From Vanessa cardui (lineage: Eukaryota > Arthropoda > Insecta > Lepidoptera > Nymphalidae): 64,000 nt of DNA. Where the stretch lies: assembly GCF_905220365.1 (NCBI RefSeq), contig NC_061127.1, positions 7,130,001-7,194,000 on the forward strand, given 5' to 3'. Below are positions 49,259 to 61,559 of the stretch, one piece after another. The notes below the pieces were generated by a model, which searched no databases, was not told where the DNA came from, and saw nothing but the letters and a program-made list of their open reading frames with translations. The first letter of the stretch is position 1, and every line of letters starts with the position of its first letter. Position numbers and translations under genes: made by a program.

Positions 49259-49560
49259 TAAAGTAGGTACCATCAATTTGAAGAATCGATCTTAGTCAAT
49301 AGCTTAAATAATTCGCCTGGTCCTGGCCCATACGTTTTAAATTGTTGGATAACCGTGACGTGGTATACTGTAGCCGCGCTAGACATAATCCAAATGATAA
49401 GCGGACGAGGCAATTTGGCAGCGGCGAGCGGTCTCTATCACGGTGATGCCAACATTGCCAACCCGCACGGCTACATGCCACTGCCCGCCATTTTAGTTTC
49501 CCTAATTTATGTTAAGCGCCATTGTAAGCGACACATTGTTTAACATTTGTAGCGAGAATT
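49259..49560. other. Conserved block shared by both duplication copies, copy 1
   Basis: About 300 bases, richer in GC than its neighbours, differ from copy 2 (53132-53435) at about five positions by eye. On the minus strand 49296-49481 is open for 61 codons and both differences inside it are silent. The plus strand frame over 49355-49543 has two or three amino-acid changes. Neither frame has an ATG start. No known RNA or protein is recognised. A regulatory element, a non-coding RNA exon or a coding exon on the minus strand are all possible. Confidence 0.5.
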
Positions 49561-50987
49561 GCAGTTGAATTTTTTGTATTTTCAAACTCTTTTATTAGTT
49601 GTAATTATAGAATGAAGATTTATCTTGTATATTCGTGTTTTGAAGCCAGGTACAAACATTACATTTCCAATCTGAAATAACTAAAAAGAACACAAAAGAA
49701 CATTTTGTACTATATTAGATTTTATAAGTACAATAAATTGTACGTAATTTTTTTGTATGCATATATTTAAATATCATGTTATGACTGCACTTGTGAAAAT
49801 ATTAGATTAAGATTAATATAATATTTTTTATCTGATCAAGATAATGTGACTTTCGTCTTGGATATATAATCGAATAATATCAAACATTTAAAAAAAAATT
49901 AAATTCGCACGTGATAGTATCGAAATAATGTGTGATCCCTAGCTGAAATAAAAGCCACAAAAAATCGATATAGCACCACTTACTGAACATATCATAAAAT
50001 TGCTTTGAACTGTGATGAGAGTTGTAAATGATGTTTAAGACAAAATGTGTCATAATACTTAACTTAGCACGCCCCTCCTGCCTACCTACAAGTCATCGAC
50101 TAAATATCAACTAAGATAGAAAACTTTTTAGTCGAAAGCCATCTTCGAGGGATTGCCAGGTAAAAACAGCTAGGCGTTGATACCCTTATCCAATATTGCA
50201 TTTCAGTAAGAGTTCTACCTCTGTCTTTCCTCAATTGTTCAACGCGAAACGAGGTCTAATACACCTCGTTTGCGTCGTCCTTGCAATGCGGCTAAGAAAA
50301 ACAGATTACTCTGTCGTACGGACGCCGTAACTTCTATTTAATATAGTGTAGGAATGTGATAAATATATATTATATGATGACCATTGATAACAGATTGCTA
50401 TGGAGTACCTACTTAATGCAAAATCTTTCTGACCATGTACCGCACTGAAGAAATAAAATTCGATCAAATCACAGCATCACATCACATCGAGTTTTAGTTC
50501 CTTAAACTGAGTCTAATAAGCCCCATACCGGTATAATGATAGCTTTCATGAGGTACTAAACGCCCCGTACCGCAGGAATAGAAAAAATAAAAAAATGATG
50601 CCACAGCCAAGGTGTTAAAAGTTACATTGTCAAAACGTACCACACCAATGTTATAATACAACGCAATTGGTATAACAACAAACTTTTCTATAGCCCATTC
50701 CAAACAAATATAAACAAATCTTAGATTAACATCTTTCATAGTTTTTCTAATAGATTAGCTATATTGTGCATTGCTAAGAGTTCTTGATCGATATACTATC
50801 TTTCTTTATAATACAACACTATTCCACTTAAGTAGTTATATCTACTTTAATTTGATTTCCAAAGTTCTCATATCAGATTCTTCGACATTTTTTGTAAATA
50901 ATGAATTTCGTAGTTTACTTAAGATCTCAACCAATAATATCATGTTTATTTTATGCCAAATGTTGTTTATTTGGCTTCTGTCTTATA

Positions 50988-51265
50988 GATAGCTGTTCCC
51001 ACGTCTTGGAGCGCATTTGAATTTCACAAAAAAGTTATTGATGTAGCCTAAGTTACTCCATAAAACACAAGCTTTTTTTCCAGTGAAAGTCACGTCGAAA
51101 TCGATCCAGCTGTTCCAGGGCCATAGCATAGCCTTAACAAACAGACAGACGCTAATTGTAAAAAAAAAAAACATTATTTTTATCTACGTACCTTGTACAC
51201 ATACATATATACATTTAGTTAGACATTTTTGACAAAAAGACACTCCAATTTTATAATATGTATGA
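50988..51265. mobile_element. LINE 3'-tail-like fragment, family C, in copy 1
   Basis: AAAGTTATTGATGTAGCC, GTCGAAATCGATCCAGC, a run of CAAACAGACAGACG and CACTCCAATTTTATAATATG match the 20935 and 1788 copies. The copy 2 equivalent at 54530 is shorter. Confidence 0.55.
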
Positions 51266-51520
51266 TAATGTTATATAAGATTTTTTAATTAAAATTCTCC
51301 ATTGCAATTATATTTCACCATCGATCTATATATGTACATAGACATCCAAATAGTTGGTAAAATGCTCACATAACTAGAGCTGCACGGGTTATCTTTCTGA
51401 CGATTGCTCTGAATGAAAAATAAATGAAAAGATCCGTGGGGCATGTACAAAGTTTTGAAAGTTTTCATTTGTATAGTAGTATACAAAAAAATTGTACGAA
51501 TATTCGTTTTCGGTTGGATC

Positions 51521-51610
51521 GGATGAAATGAAAAGCGAGATGGCCTAGTGGTTAGAACCCCTGTATTTTAACTAATGATTGCGGGTTCAAACCCAGGCAA
51601 GCACTTGTTG
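51521..51610 (+). mobile_element. Head-only tRNA-like SINE with target duplication
   Basis: It contains GAGATGGCCTAGTGGTTAG (A-box-like) and GCGGGTTCAAACCCAGGC (B box) but stops after AAGCACTTGTTG; the whole SINE body is absent. A perfect 10-bp repeat, CGGTTGGATC, flanks it at 51511-51520 and 51611-51620. Copy 2 has the same insertion with the same flanks, so it predates the duplication. Confidence 0.8.
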
Positions 51611-52624
51611 CGGTTGGATCAAATTAATTCACTAGGGGTACCCACGTGTCCACCTGCTTAAATTTCAATTCATGGCTCATTCAGAAATGCTTTAAAAGAA
51701 TAACCTTTTATTCCTATATTTCCCTCTAAAAGGGTAAAAAGTAACTTATGTCCGTACTTGATTTTCAAGCTTGATTCGTACCAAATTAAAAAAAAATAAC
51801 ATTAAAATATAAAAAAAAACTGTTAAGAGTAATAAACAGAAAAAGTTACTTTACATATATTTATAATATTAGTGTTGATTATGTTTAAAGATTGGTAGTT
51901 ACTTAAAATAGAATAAAGAAGCTTCCAACCACTAACACAGAATTATCCTGTCACGACTTCATTTGAATCGCACTATGTAGCTACACTGAATGTTGAAAAT
52001 CTGATGCGTGAAGCATAAAACATTTCGAGTAAACTTTAACCGCGTTAACTGACAAACGTTTATTATAATTGTAAAGGATTTAAAATTTATTGCCATTTAC
52101 ATATTACCTTATTCCTTTTGTATCATTTGCAAATAGTCACTACCTTAAAGATCATTTAATTATGTTGCATTAAATAACTAGGCCGGCCTACATTTTGTGG
52201 TAATGCTATACGTGTCTCATTCCACTAAAGACGTACGTACGACTGACGGTGATACGCTATTCTGATACGAATATCCTTTAAATGTTATAATTATTACAAT
52301 TAAAGTTGCATATCACATGCTGACATATCACGATCTTGTTATTTCATTGTAGTCTCAAAACAACTCCATTAAAATTGTGGCTATATATACAAATGCTTAT
52401 TAATCACAGCTAAGTGCGTTACTTACAATTATTTTTGATTTTCTGTTGTTAAGATAATATTTCTCTAGAATCCTATAAAAAAGGTTCCATAGTTAGCGTT
52501 CTTCGTAAATGAAAGTTAATAACACCATTCCCTGCCTTAGAAATGACAAAAACAATTTTATTTAAGACTTTTATTTTAGTTTGCGAAAAGAGGTTTTTAT
52601 AGTTACAACTTTAAACAGTTCCGT

Positions 52625-52828
52625 ATGTTTAGTAATGCCACAAAGTCCTTAAATAAGCACAGACAGTTTGGTCCGTGGTTACAGTTGGACACTACAGCCA
52701 ACAGAGAAACAAAATTCTGCTATTCTAATGTCCCGTCGGAAGCTGGGAATGTGAATAAAAGGTCATTTACAAAAGCGCAGCGACAACGTGTCCAAGGAAA
52801 TTGCTTTTTAGTGGACGCCTTGTGTTGA
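52625..52828 (+). CDS. Unidentified 67-residue open frame, copy 2
   Basis: The protein is identical to the one in copy 1 at 48516 (MFSNATKSLNKHR to FLVDALC). The bases preceding the ATG for about 90 positions are also identical, while the sequence after the stop is more diverged, with AATAAA at 52857-52862. No function can be named. If the gene is real, this is a tandem pair. Confidence 0.4.
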   Translation: MFSNATKSLNKHRQFGPWLQLDTTANRETKFCYSNVPSEAGNVNKRSFTKAQRQRVQGNCFLVDALC

Positions 52829-53131
52829 ATTAATTACTAAAAATGTATTCGAAACAAATAAAAAAAAGCTTGTAAATACTCTTTTATCAACTAGTTTCCG
52901 AACGCGGCTTTGTCTGCACGTGAGGACAAATGTAGGTACCCTATGTCGTCACTTGATTGCTAGTTTGCAAAATTTAATAATAATTAGATGAGTGGCTCAA
53001 AGCGGTAAAGAGTAATAAACAAATAATTCGTTTGTTCAAGCAAACTAATATTCACGTATATATTTTTATTCTGTGTAAACTATTAATGTAGTCCGTTAAA
53101 TCGTACGTTAAAATAATGTTTCAAAAGTTAA

Positions 53132-53435
53132 TAAAGTAGGTACCATCAATCTGAAGAATCGATCTTAGTCAATAGCTTAAATAATTCGCCTGGTCCTGGC
53201 CCATGCGTTTTAAATTGTTGGATAACCGTGACGTGGTATACTGTAACCGCGCTAGACATAATCCAAATGATAAGCGGACGAGGCAATTTGGCAGCGGCGA
53301 GCGGTCTCTATCACGGTGATGCCAACATTGCCAACCCGCACGGCTACATGCCACTGCCCGCCATTTTAGTTGCCCTAATTTATGTTAAGCGCCATTATAA
53401 GCGACACATTGTTTAACATTTGTAGCGAGAATTGC
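53132..53435. other. Conserved block shared by both duplication copies, copy 2
   Basis: The counterpart of 49259-49560. The minus-strand frame 53169-53354 translates identically to that of copy 1. The plus-strand frame 53228-53416 differs by Ala/Thr, Ser/Ala and Cys/Tyr. Confidence 0.5.
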
Positions 53436-54529
53436 AGTTGAATTTTTTGTATTTTCAACTCTTTTATTAGTTTTAATTGCAGAATGAAGATTTATCTTGT
53501 ATTTCCGTGTTTTGAAGCCAGGTACAAACATTACATTTCCAATCTGAAATAAGTAAAAAGCACACAAAAGAACATTTTTTACTATATTAGATTTTATAAA
53601 TACAATAAATTGTAAGTAATTTTTTTGTATGCATATATTTACATTTTATGACTGAACTCGTGAAAATATTAGATTAAGATTAATATAATATTTTTTATCT
53701 GATCAAGACAATGTAACTTTCGTCTATGATACATAATCGAATAATATCAAACATTTAAAAAAAAAAAATTCGCACGTGATAATATCGAAATAATGTGTGA
53801 TCCCTAGCTGAAATAAAAGCCACAAAAAAATCGATACAGCACCACTTATTGAACATGTCATAATATTGCTTTGAACTGTGACGATAAATGTAAATAATGT
53901 TTATGACAAAATGTGTCATAATAATTGACTTAGCACGCCCCTCCTGCCTACCTACAAGTCATCGACTGAATATCAGCTAAGATAGAAAACTTTTTAGTTG
54001 AAAGCCAACTTCAAGGGATTGCCAGGTAAAAGCAGCTAGGCGTTGATACCCGTATCCAATATTGCATCCCAGTAAGATATCTACCACAAATCATTACTTC
54101 TATTCTCAATTGTGCAAGTCTTTAAAAGTTACATTGTCAAAACGTACCACACCAATGTTATAAAGTTATAATACAACGCAATTAGTTTAACAACGAACTT
54201 TTCTATAGCCCATTCCAAACAAATATAAACAAATCTTAGAATAACATATGTCATAGTTTTGTAATAGATTAGCTATATTGTGCATTGCTAGGAGTTCTTG
54301 ATCGATATAATATCATTCTTTATAATACAACACTATTCCACTTCAGTAGTTATATCTACTTTAATTTGACTTCCAAAGTTCTCAATTCAGAATCGTCGAC
54401 ATTCAAAATGCCATTTTTTGTAAATAATGAATTTTGTAGTTTACTCAATATCTCAACTTATAATATCATGTTAATTTTATGCCAATTGTTGTTTATTTGG
54501 CTTCTGTCTTATAGTTGGAATATACACTA

Positions 54530-54730
54530 GCTGTTCCCGCGACATCGTGCGCATTTGAATTTAACAAAAAAATTGTTGATGTAACCTAAGCTACTCCATA
54601 TAACACAAGCATTTTTTCAAGTGAAAGTTACGTCAAAATCGATCCAGCTTTTCCAGGGATTAGCCTGACAGTCAAACAAACAGCATCTAATTGTAAAAAA
54701 AAAAACTCCAATTTTATAATATGTATAGAT
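54530..54730. mobile_element. LINE 3'-tail-like fragment, family C, in copy 2
   Basis: The equivalent of 50988-51265, with a deletion between the run of A bases and ACTCCAATTTTATAATATG. It follows TATACACTAGCTGTTCCCGC, the decayed boundary of the element. Confidence 0.5.
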
Positions 54731-54979
54731 TATGCATTATAGCATTTTTTAATTTCAATTCTCCATTGCAATTATATTTCACCATCGATCTATATACATA
54801 GACATCCAAATAGTTGGTAAAATGCTCACATAACTAGAGCTGCACGGGTTATCTTTCTGACGATTGCTCTGAATGAAAAATAAATGAAAAGATCCGTGGG
54901 GCATGTACAAAGTTTTGAAAGTTTTCATTTGTATAGTAGTATATAAAAAAATGTACGAATATTCGTTTTCGGTTGGATC

Positions 54980-55069
54980 GGATGAAATGAAAAGCGAGAT
55001 GGCCTAGTGGTTAGAACCCGTGTATTTTAACCAATGATTGCGGGTTCAAACCCAGGCAAGCACTTGTTG
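54980..55069 (+). mobile_element. Head-only tRNA-like SINE, copy 2
   Basis: The same head-only insertion as at 51521, flanked by CGGTTGGATC at 54970-54979 and 55070-55079. It differs from copy 1 at a few bases (AGAACCCGTG, TAACCAATG). Confidence 0.8.
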
Positions 55070-55305
55070 CGGTTGGATCAAATTAATTCACTAGGGGTAC
55101 CCACGTGTCCACCTGCTTAAATTTCAATTCATGGCTCATTCAGAAATGCTTTAATAGAATAACCTTTTATCCCTATATTTCCCTCTAAAAGGGTAAAAAG
55201 TAACTTATGTCCGTACTTGATTTTCAAGCTTGATTCGTACCAAATTAAAAAAAAAACATTAAAATATAAAAAGAACTGTTAAGAGTAATAAACAGAAAAA
55301 GTTAC

Positions 55306-58300
55306 ATTTCTTTTTTAGTATATAGGATTTTTATTCGAATTTTGTTTTGAAACTATTTCCTCAAATATGTTTGTTCATTCTTACTAATGCATAGCTCATC
55401 CGATTTACAAGTAAAAAAAATGTAACTAGTACTTGAAATATTCTTGAAAATATTTACCATATAACGAAGACTTTATTCCCGATGGCGGGGAAGTTGTCTT
55501 CAAGTTTGTAATACTGTCAAACATATAACTGTATTTTTTATCATAGAAGTAAATTAGAAAACAAATAATTTTTTTATATAAACCTTGTCATGAACGTTTT
55601 ATTTTTAAATGCTAACGTATATAATCGACCTTAAAATTTTGCCTTACATCCTTAAGCAACTGTCATTAAATACATTTAATACGAATAATTATACGATATT
55701 CCTATCCTTAGTCTATTTCATTTTTATATTGAATAGTAATACGAAAATTAAAATATAATTTCGCTCTGAAAAATACTATTTTATTCTTGGAACTATGGAG
55801 TGCTATGACGTACGTGGACGTGACGTGCGAGTTCATACATAATGCATGTTACTTTTGTTTTGCATGTCTTTATTCCAATTTAGGCTGCAAAATGTTGGAA
55901 ACAGAAAATACATATCACACAGCGTGAAGTCGAAAAACGAAGATTTATACATTGCGTTATACAATACGAAAAAACTGAAAGAATATATTCAATAAATGAA
56001 ATAACAAAAGAAAATATGTTATTATGCGACATTACTTAGATATAGCATCGGTAAATTCAATTAAACCGATTACTACAACGCAAATGCAACCAATAGAAAT
56101 AGCTCCCTATCGCGCAATTCGACGATATAGATTCACGCGTCAGTTCAATCCGAGAAAGCAAGTCCATGTAAATCGACCAATCAAATTGATGAATATATTA
56201 GGTCATATGATATTACAAGTTATTACGTATGTGTAAAGATCATATTAACATAAGAAATAAATGTTAATAATTTGAAACAGCGTACTTAATTCGGATATGA
56301 TCGGTTTTACGAATTTTGCCGATGCTACTGCTACTATTTGTCGTAGTATAATAACTCAAATAAATAAAAAAACCTTACTAATTAATTTAGTTACTTATTT
56401 TTGCCTGTGTAAAATTGTACATATTTATATGGGGAAATGGTATCACAATACATATTCAGTATACAAGTAGTAAAGATGATAGATTAGAACGTGTGTATTA
56501 ACTTAGCGATCGACAGTTTTTCTTTATTATATCCTACTCACTTGTTATTAGCCTACTTGTGCCGGAGCCAAGCACAGTTCCACGAGCCAAATTTTAGATA
56601 GGCATTGAGCAGATTGAAACATTGGAGACCATAAGACTATCATCGTTTGAATCAGCGTTTTGTATAATTGTTATAAAGGTCAATGTACTATGAAATTCAT
56701 TTTACTTTCAATACATCGTTGCTTCTTATATTGAACATACATTATTTATCGTGTATCTAATATAACTTGATTTGAAGAAGCGGTCTTTTAATGTGCCACG
56801 ACTGGTTTTAGGTCATCCTTCAATTTAAGGAAAAGGTTTGTAGCTTTTTCAAATACATGATTTCCACACGATAATTTTCCGATAACGAGAAAATTGTATA
56901 CTTAGATTAAATCCATGAATTCAGCTCAGTCTATAACAGTGCTTGTCCGAGTTTGAATTCGGAATCTTCAGCTAGGAATCAAATGTTCACTGAGTTATCG
57001 CGTCTCGATAAATATTTACCCCAATCTATTAACTTTATCTCATTTATTTATATTTGAGTAAATGGCTTAGTAAAATTGTTTACGAAAACTTTCATGATGT
57101 TCGTAATCGAAACGAAACTTTGCTACTAAGTGGATTCTCCGTGACTTAAACGAAACAACTTTACTGAACTAAAATATTAAGAACTAACAAAACAATATTA
57201 AATATTAAAACAGCTTAATTAAAAATTCATATTAAAAATAAGATACACAAAAAACAAGACCAAATTCTAGTATCTATATTTTAGTTTGATCGTATACCTT
57301 CCTAATTTACTGGTCAGCAACCGTATTACTAGTCTGATAGCTACAAATGTATTTTACTTTAAACAAATTTCACTTACAGCTAATAAAACCCGGCTGGAGT
57401 GTAGATGGGACGCGTTATGCGAGAGTTAACCCGAGAATGCTACCGTGGCCATGTTTACGCTCGGAAAGTAAATGTCAATAAACTACAAGAGCGCCCTCTG
57501 GGGGAAAAGTGTCCACACTTTGTGTTTCAGCAGAAAAGGGGGAATAATGTAAAATACATGTCAAGTCCGCGTAAGTGGTTTTTGAAGAGATTCTATTTTT
57601 CGGTAAAAGGTTTTATATTTCGAATCTTTATATTTTAAATAATTATGATAGTTATCACTTTGTTGCTGAATTTCTAAATGTTGCTAGAAATAAAAAAAAA
57701 ATATTACTTTTTAAAATAAATACTAAAATTGATTTAAGAAATTAATTAATTAAATAATTACAAGTTTAATAAACCACAACGCGCAAAGATAAGTAAAAAA
57801 TCATATTATTTCAAAAACACAGAGTTGTAAAATATTTTTTCACTTTTTTGAAATGTCAAAATCAGTGGCCTGAATTAAACATCCCTCACGAGGATGACTT
57901 AGTTAGGTAATACCGTGTCCCGAGCTAGCGCTGCATTTTTTAAATGCACAACATCACACCTTAAAACCAAAATTTTAACTTAATATGAAATGTTCAAATA
58001 GATTGAATAATTCTGAGAACTTCGTAAAAAAATGTTTATTGTTTTGAATTTTTATCCTGAGAGTGCGAAGGCATACATATTCTAGTAGCTTTCAGTTGAA
58101 AAGATTAAAGTTTTTGCTGTTTGCCTTTCAAGTGGGTAGAATTCTTCCAGGCAAATTCTGATTTTATATCAGCATAGTAAAGAGGATTTATAAAGTATAT
58201 TAATAAAATTTTGCTTGTTTATTTGTTTTAATATTGCAACGCGAAGTGACTATTGAACTCTTAAGGCACTTATTATACTTTGTCTTTTTTACTGAATGCT

Positions 58301-59060
58301 AATTCTTAATACCTTATTTTATGATAGAGGTTCAAAAGTATACTTTGTTGTGAACAAATGCACATTGTTTTATTATTCAATTTTTTAATAAAAAACATTC
58401 CATATTTAATAAATAACATTCATTAGAAATAAGCCAACTCCAACCAACCCCGAGATATAGAATGTTAAGTATCTTGCCTATTGTTACATTGGTTCGCTCA
58501 ATATTAACAATAAAGAGTTATGTTTTTTAATGGTAAAAAAACTGGTACTCATTTAGTAAAACCTGAAGCTCTACTATCAGCACTTTCTCAATGCTCAAAA
58601 TGGGCTCAATAAGGATTCAGAAGTAGAAACAACAATAATATAGTTTTGTTATTTGTGAATAAAATAGATATCATAAAAACTACAATAGTCTTAAGTACAT
58701 CAATTTCGAACAGAATAGATTGCAAATATTTCACTCGTATCCCTTGCCTTTACACCCGACATTTGTAACTGTTTTGCCCTCCGTAAATACTATTTACAGG
58801 GCAGAACCCTTTAAAGATAGATTGATGGTTTCTGTTTTTAGATTACCTATTGCTGTGACTTATACGCGGTCCTTATGCACTCTGGCACCAATAAATCCTT
58901 CAAAACAAAAATCGTACAAATTTGCTTAACAGTTTTTAAAAGGCTATCGATATAAATTAATTTTTATATTAAATATATCTACCGATTAAATATTAATTTT
59001 TACTCGAAACTATGCATTATGTTTAAGTTTACAAAGTAACATTGTTTTTTTTTTTAAAGT
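55306..59060. other. AT-rich non-coding tract
   Basis: No gene recognised. A frame of 70 codons at 56024 (MRHYLDIASVNS) and one of 77 codons at 57405 (beginning ATG, in a less AT-biased stretch with GAGCGCCCTCTGGGGG) have no recognisable product and no supporting signals. Confidence 0.35.
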
Positions 59061-59064
59061 AAAA

Positions 59065-59215
59065 GTAACAGCTTGCACATGTCCTAACACTGAGCTAAGA
59101 AAGTTTTAAGCGTATTCCACTATGTAACTTCAATGCGAGCGGTATATTTTCTCCTCACCATGCAGGTCTTTTAACAATGTTTTCCCACCGAGCACGAGAT
59201 TAATCATAAACAAAA
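59065..59215 (-). mobile_element. Degenerate tRNA-headed SINE body, inverted
   Basis: The reverse complement gives ATGATTAATCTCGTGCTCGG, then CCTGCATGGTGAGGAG and ATAGTGGAATACGC, in the order of the SINE body at 14860. Many substitutions mark it as old. Confidence 0.5.
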
Positions 59216-59802
59216 AATAGTACCATGAAGGTTCCTTGTAGTTTGTCCCTGCAATATTTAACTTCCATTCACGAACTAATTACTAAGCCATTGTAAAATA
59301 ATGAAAGCGATCTCGAAACGATGATCTTGGAAGAAATTCTCAAAGGTTAAACTTAAAGAGAGACGAGATACATTAAGAGTCTTAAGTCATAATGAGGAAA
59401 ATAAGTTGTAAGGCTACCAAATCCTGTCAGCTCAATCTCCTATCACGTTAATGCGGTGATAATTAATGTGACGTTAAAGAGCATTATGGAGGCCATTAAG
59501 ACCCCGCAAGCGCATTTAAAGGGTTATTCTCCAGACCGGTTGTAAAATATAATGAGTACGCATACTCTCAGCTAATGACCATAATACCGCTTGTTGATAA
59601 ACATTGGGAATTCTGATGATGAGGTTAGTATTAAGTTAATCTTTTCATCTGACAATGGATTCGGAGTAGCAATAACATCCTGTGAATATCGAATGACTGT
59701 ACAAAGACAATTCTAGTAAGATAATGATAAAAACAAAGATATAGCTTTATGATTTACAAACATATAAGAATACCTAATTATTGTTTTTTGACAGTTTCAT
59801 TC

Positions 59803-60055
59803 TTGCGACCCGCGACCCGCCCTGGCTTCGCACGGATGAATTCTGATACTAAATATACTACAGAATTTGTTTATGTAAGACATTACATTAGATACTTATA
59901 AAACTGTCAATGTTTCAATAATATATTGTCCATGTGTTATAAACAAAAGCTCTCCTCTCAAATCACCCTATCTATTAAAAAAACCGCATCAAAATATGTT
60001 ATGTAATTTCAAAGATCTAAGTATACATAGGAACAGACAGCCACTGTGAAGATAA
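59803..60055 (-). mobile_element. LINE 3'-tail fragment, family F, inverted
   Basis: TGCGACCCGCGACCCGCCC, AAATCACCCTATCTATTAAA and AACCGCATCAAAATATG are the reverse complement of the 19678 and 48985 tails. Confidence 0.65.
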
Positions 60056-60365
60056 GGTAAACATTTCACAATGTTTATAAGATAAATGCATTGTTGAAAA
60101 AAACATTGTGTTTATTCCAATAAAAAAATCAATTGTCACAATATTTCAATGTAGAATAAATAAATTTCACGGAATGAATGAATCAAGTCGAAAATTCATT
60201 CAATTCTTCCATTTTAGATGCGATATAAATCATCGTCAAGTACACCTGCCGGGTGAAACGGAATGAAAAATAAAATTTTCAATATCAACCTTCCTTTTCT
60301 TTCGAAATCAAAACATACTTAAAAACATTTTCATCAAATATGACGAAATATGATGGAAAATCAGG

Positions 60366-60425
60366 CATAACAGAATCACAAACACCCAGACCCAAGACAA
60401 CATAGAAAACTAATGAATTTTTTTT
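60366..60425 (-). mobile_element. Family E fragment, inverted
   Basis: ACAAACACCCAGACCCAAGA and ACATAGAAAACTAATGAATT are the reverse complement of the 34600-34640 part of family E. Only a short piece remains. Confidence 0.5.
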
Positions 60426-60569
60426 ACTGTAACAGTAATCGTATTGCGTGAAAAGACGATATGGTCAGAAAGAATGTTCCACATGAGATAACGTACGACT
60501 GAAAACTATAGAAGGAGAAGACACACTGCGCCGACCGCAAGTAAAATTGGGATAAGGGCAGGAGGATTT

Positions 60570-60852
60570 CTTTTTTTTATAGTAAAGGTTGGCGGACGTG
60601 CATATGGGCCACCTGGTAAGTGGTCGCCATCACCCATAGACAATGGCGCTGTAAGAAATATTAACTATTCCTTACATCGTCAATGTGCCACCAAACTTGG
60701 GAACTAAGATGTGATGTCCCTTATGCCTGTAGTTACACTAGCTCACTCACCCTTCAAACCAGAACACAACGATACTGAGTAACTACTGTTATTTGGCGGA
60801 AGAATAACTGATGAGTGGATGGTGCCTACCCAGACGGGCTTGCTGGCTTGGC
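60570..60852 (-). mobile_element. Short interspersed element, family B, inverted
   Basis: A near-complete inverted copy, starting TTTTTTTTATAGTAAAGG (the poly-A end reversed) and ending CCTACCCAGACGGGCTTGC. It contains CCTGTAGTTACACTAGCTC. Confidence 0.85.
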
Positions 60853-61196
60853 TTGGACGATAATGATGTAGCAGTAATCGTACAGGGTACATGTTAATAG
60901 CATAGGTTATATATCTTTTTAAATTTAAACCGTGAAATCATTTAAAGTTAAATGACGTATTATTAATATCAAACGCTGAAATGAATATAAATAAATAATT
61001 TATTGTTTAATTGAATTTTTTAGTTTTATATGTATAATGATATTACAAATGCAATAGTAACTATGTTTATCGGTTGATCTTTTAAGGCCTAACTACTGAA
61101 CCAAATTTGATCCAATTGAGTGTATTGATGTAGTTAAATCGGAGGAAGAACATAGACTACTCTATGCGTAGCGCCGGACGATCAGCCTTTACGGTA

Positions 61197-61300
61197 CGCG
61201 AATATTCGCGCGGCGCGAACGGCGAAACGTCTTGCCAATGAAACAAACGTATATATAGCAATGTACACGCTTCGCCGTTCGCACCGCGCGAAATTTCGCG
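61197..61300. repeat. CpG-rich foldback, 30-bp imperfect arms
   Basis: Arms 61197-61226 and 61271-61300 are complementary at 27 of 30 positions (CGCGAATATTCGCGCGGCGC against its complement). The loop is 44 bases and contains ATATATAG. The arms themselves are built from nested CGCGAA/TTCGCG palindromes. Composition differs sharply from the AT-rich neighbours. A MITE core or structured element is likely. Confidence 0.8.
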
Positions 61301-61559
61301 TCCGCGAATTTCCCGTGGCCAGGCGGTTAAAACGCAAGGGAAGTTGCAGGCGACAACTGATAGAAATGTTCATTATGTATCTATTAAACTATATTTAAAG
61401 ATATTCCTATAATTAAACCTTTTAATTTAATTTTGATGATGCTATATTGTCTTTCTATAATCTTGTATCTAAGAGAAAATAGGTATAACTAGTTAGTCCA
61501 ACAATTTAGCAATACAGGCAGATTTTTACTTGATAAACTTGTTATCATAGCTGATGATC

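Larger units (their letters stand above)
47853..51849 (+). repeat. Tandem duplication, copy 1 (about 4.0 kb)
   Basis: It starts TTCATTTGAATCGCACTATG and ends AGAAAAAGTTAC, both shared with copy 2 at 51958-55305 in direct orientation; 108 unrelated bases lie between. Copy 1 carries a LINE tail (about 48985-49198) and about 390 bases near 50225-50610 that copy 2 lacks. Identity is uneven: high around the 67-codon frame, the 49260-49560 block and the last 550 bases, and lower between them. Confidence 0.93.
51958..55305 (+). repeat. Tandem duplication, copy 2 (about 3.3 kb)
   Basis: A direct repeat of 47853-51849. It lacks the LINE tail at 48985 and about 390 bases corresponding to 50225-50610, where the junction reads CTCAATTGTGCAAGTC. 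The remaining sequence aligns end to end. The last 550 bases, including the head-only SINE, are nearly identical to copy 1. Confidence 0.93.

Noticed and set aside
49355..49543. Plus-strand frame in the conserved block as a protein
   Set aside because: It has no ATG and the duplicates differ by several amino-acid changes while the minus-strand frame does not change.
50247..50271. Short hairpin AAACGAGGT / ACCTCGTTT in duplication copy 1
   Set aside because: A 9-bp stem is unremarkable at this scale and is absent from copy 2.
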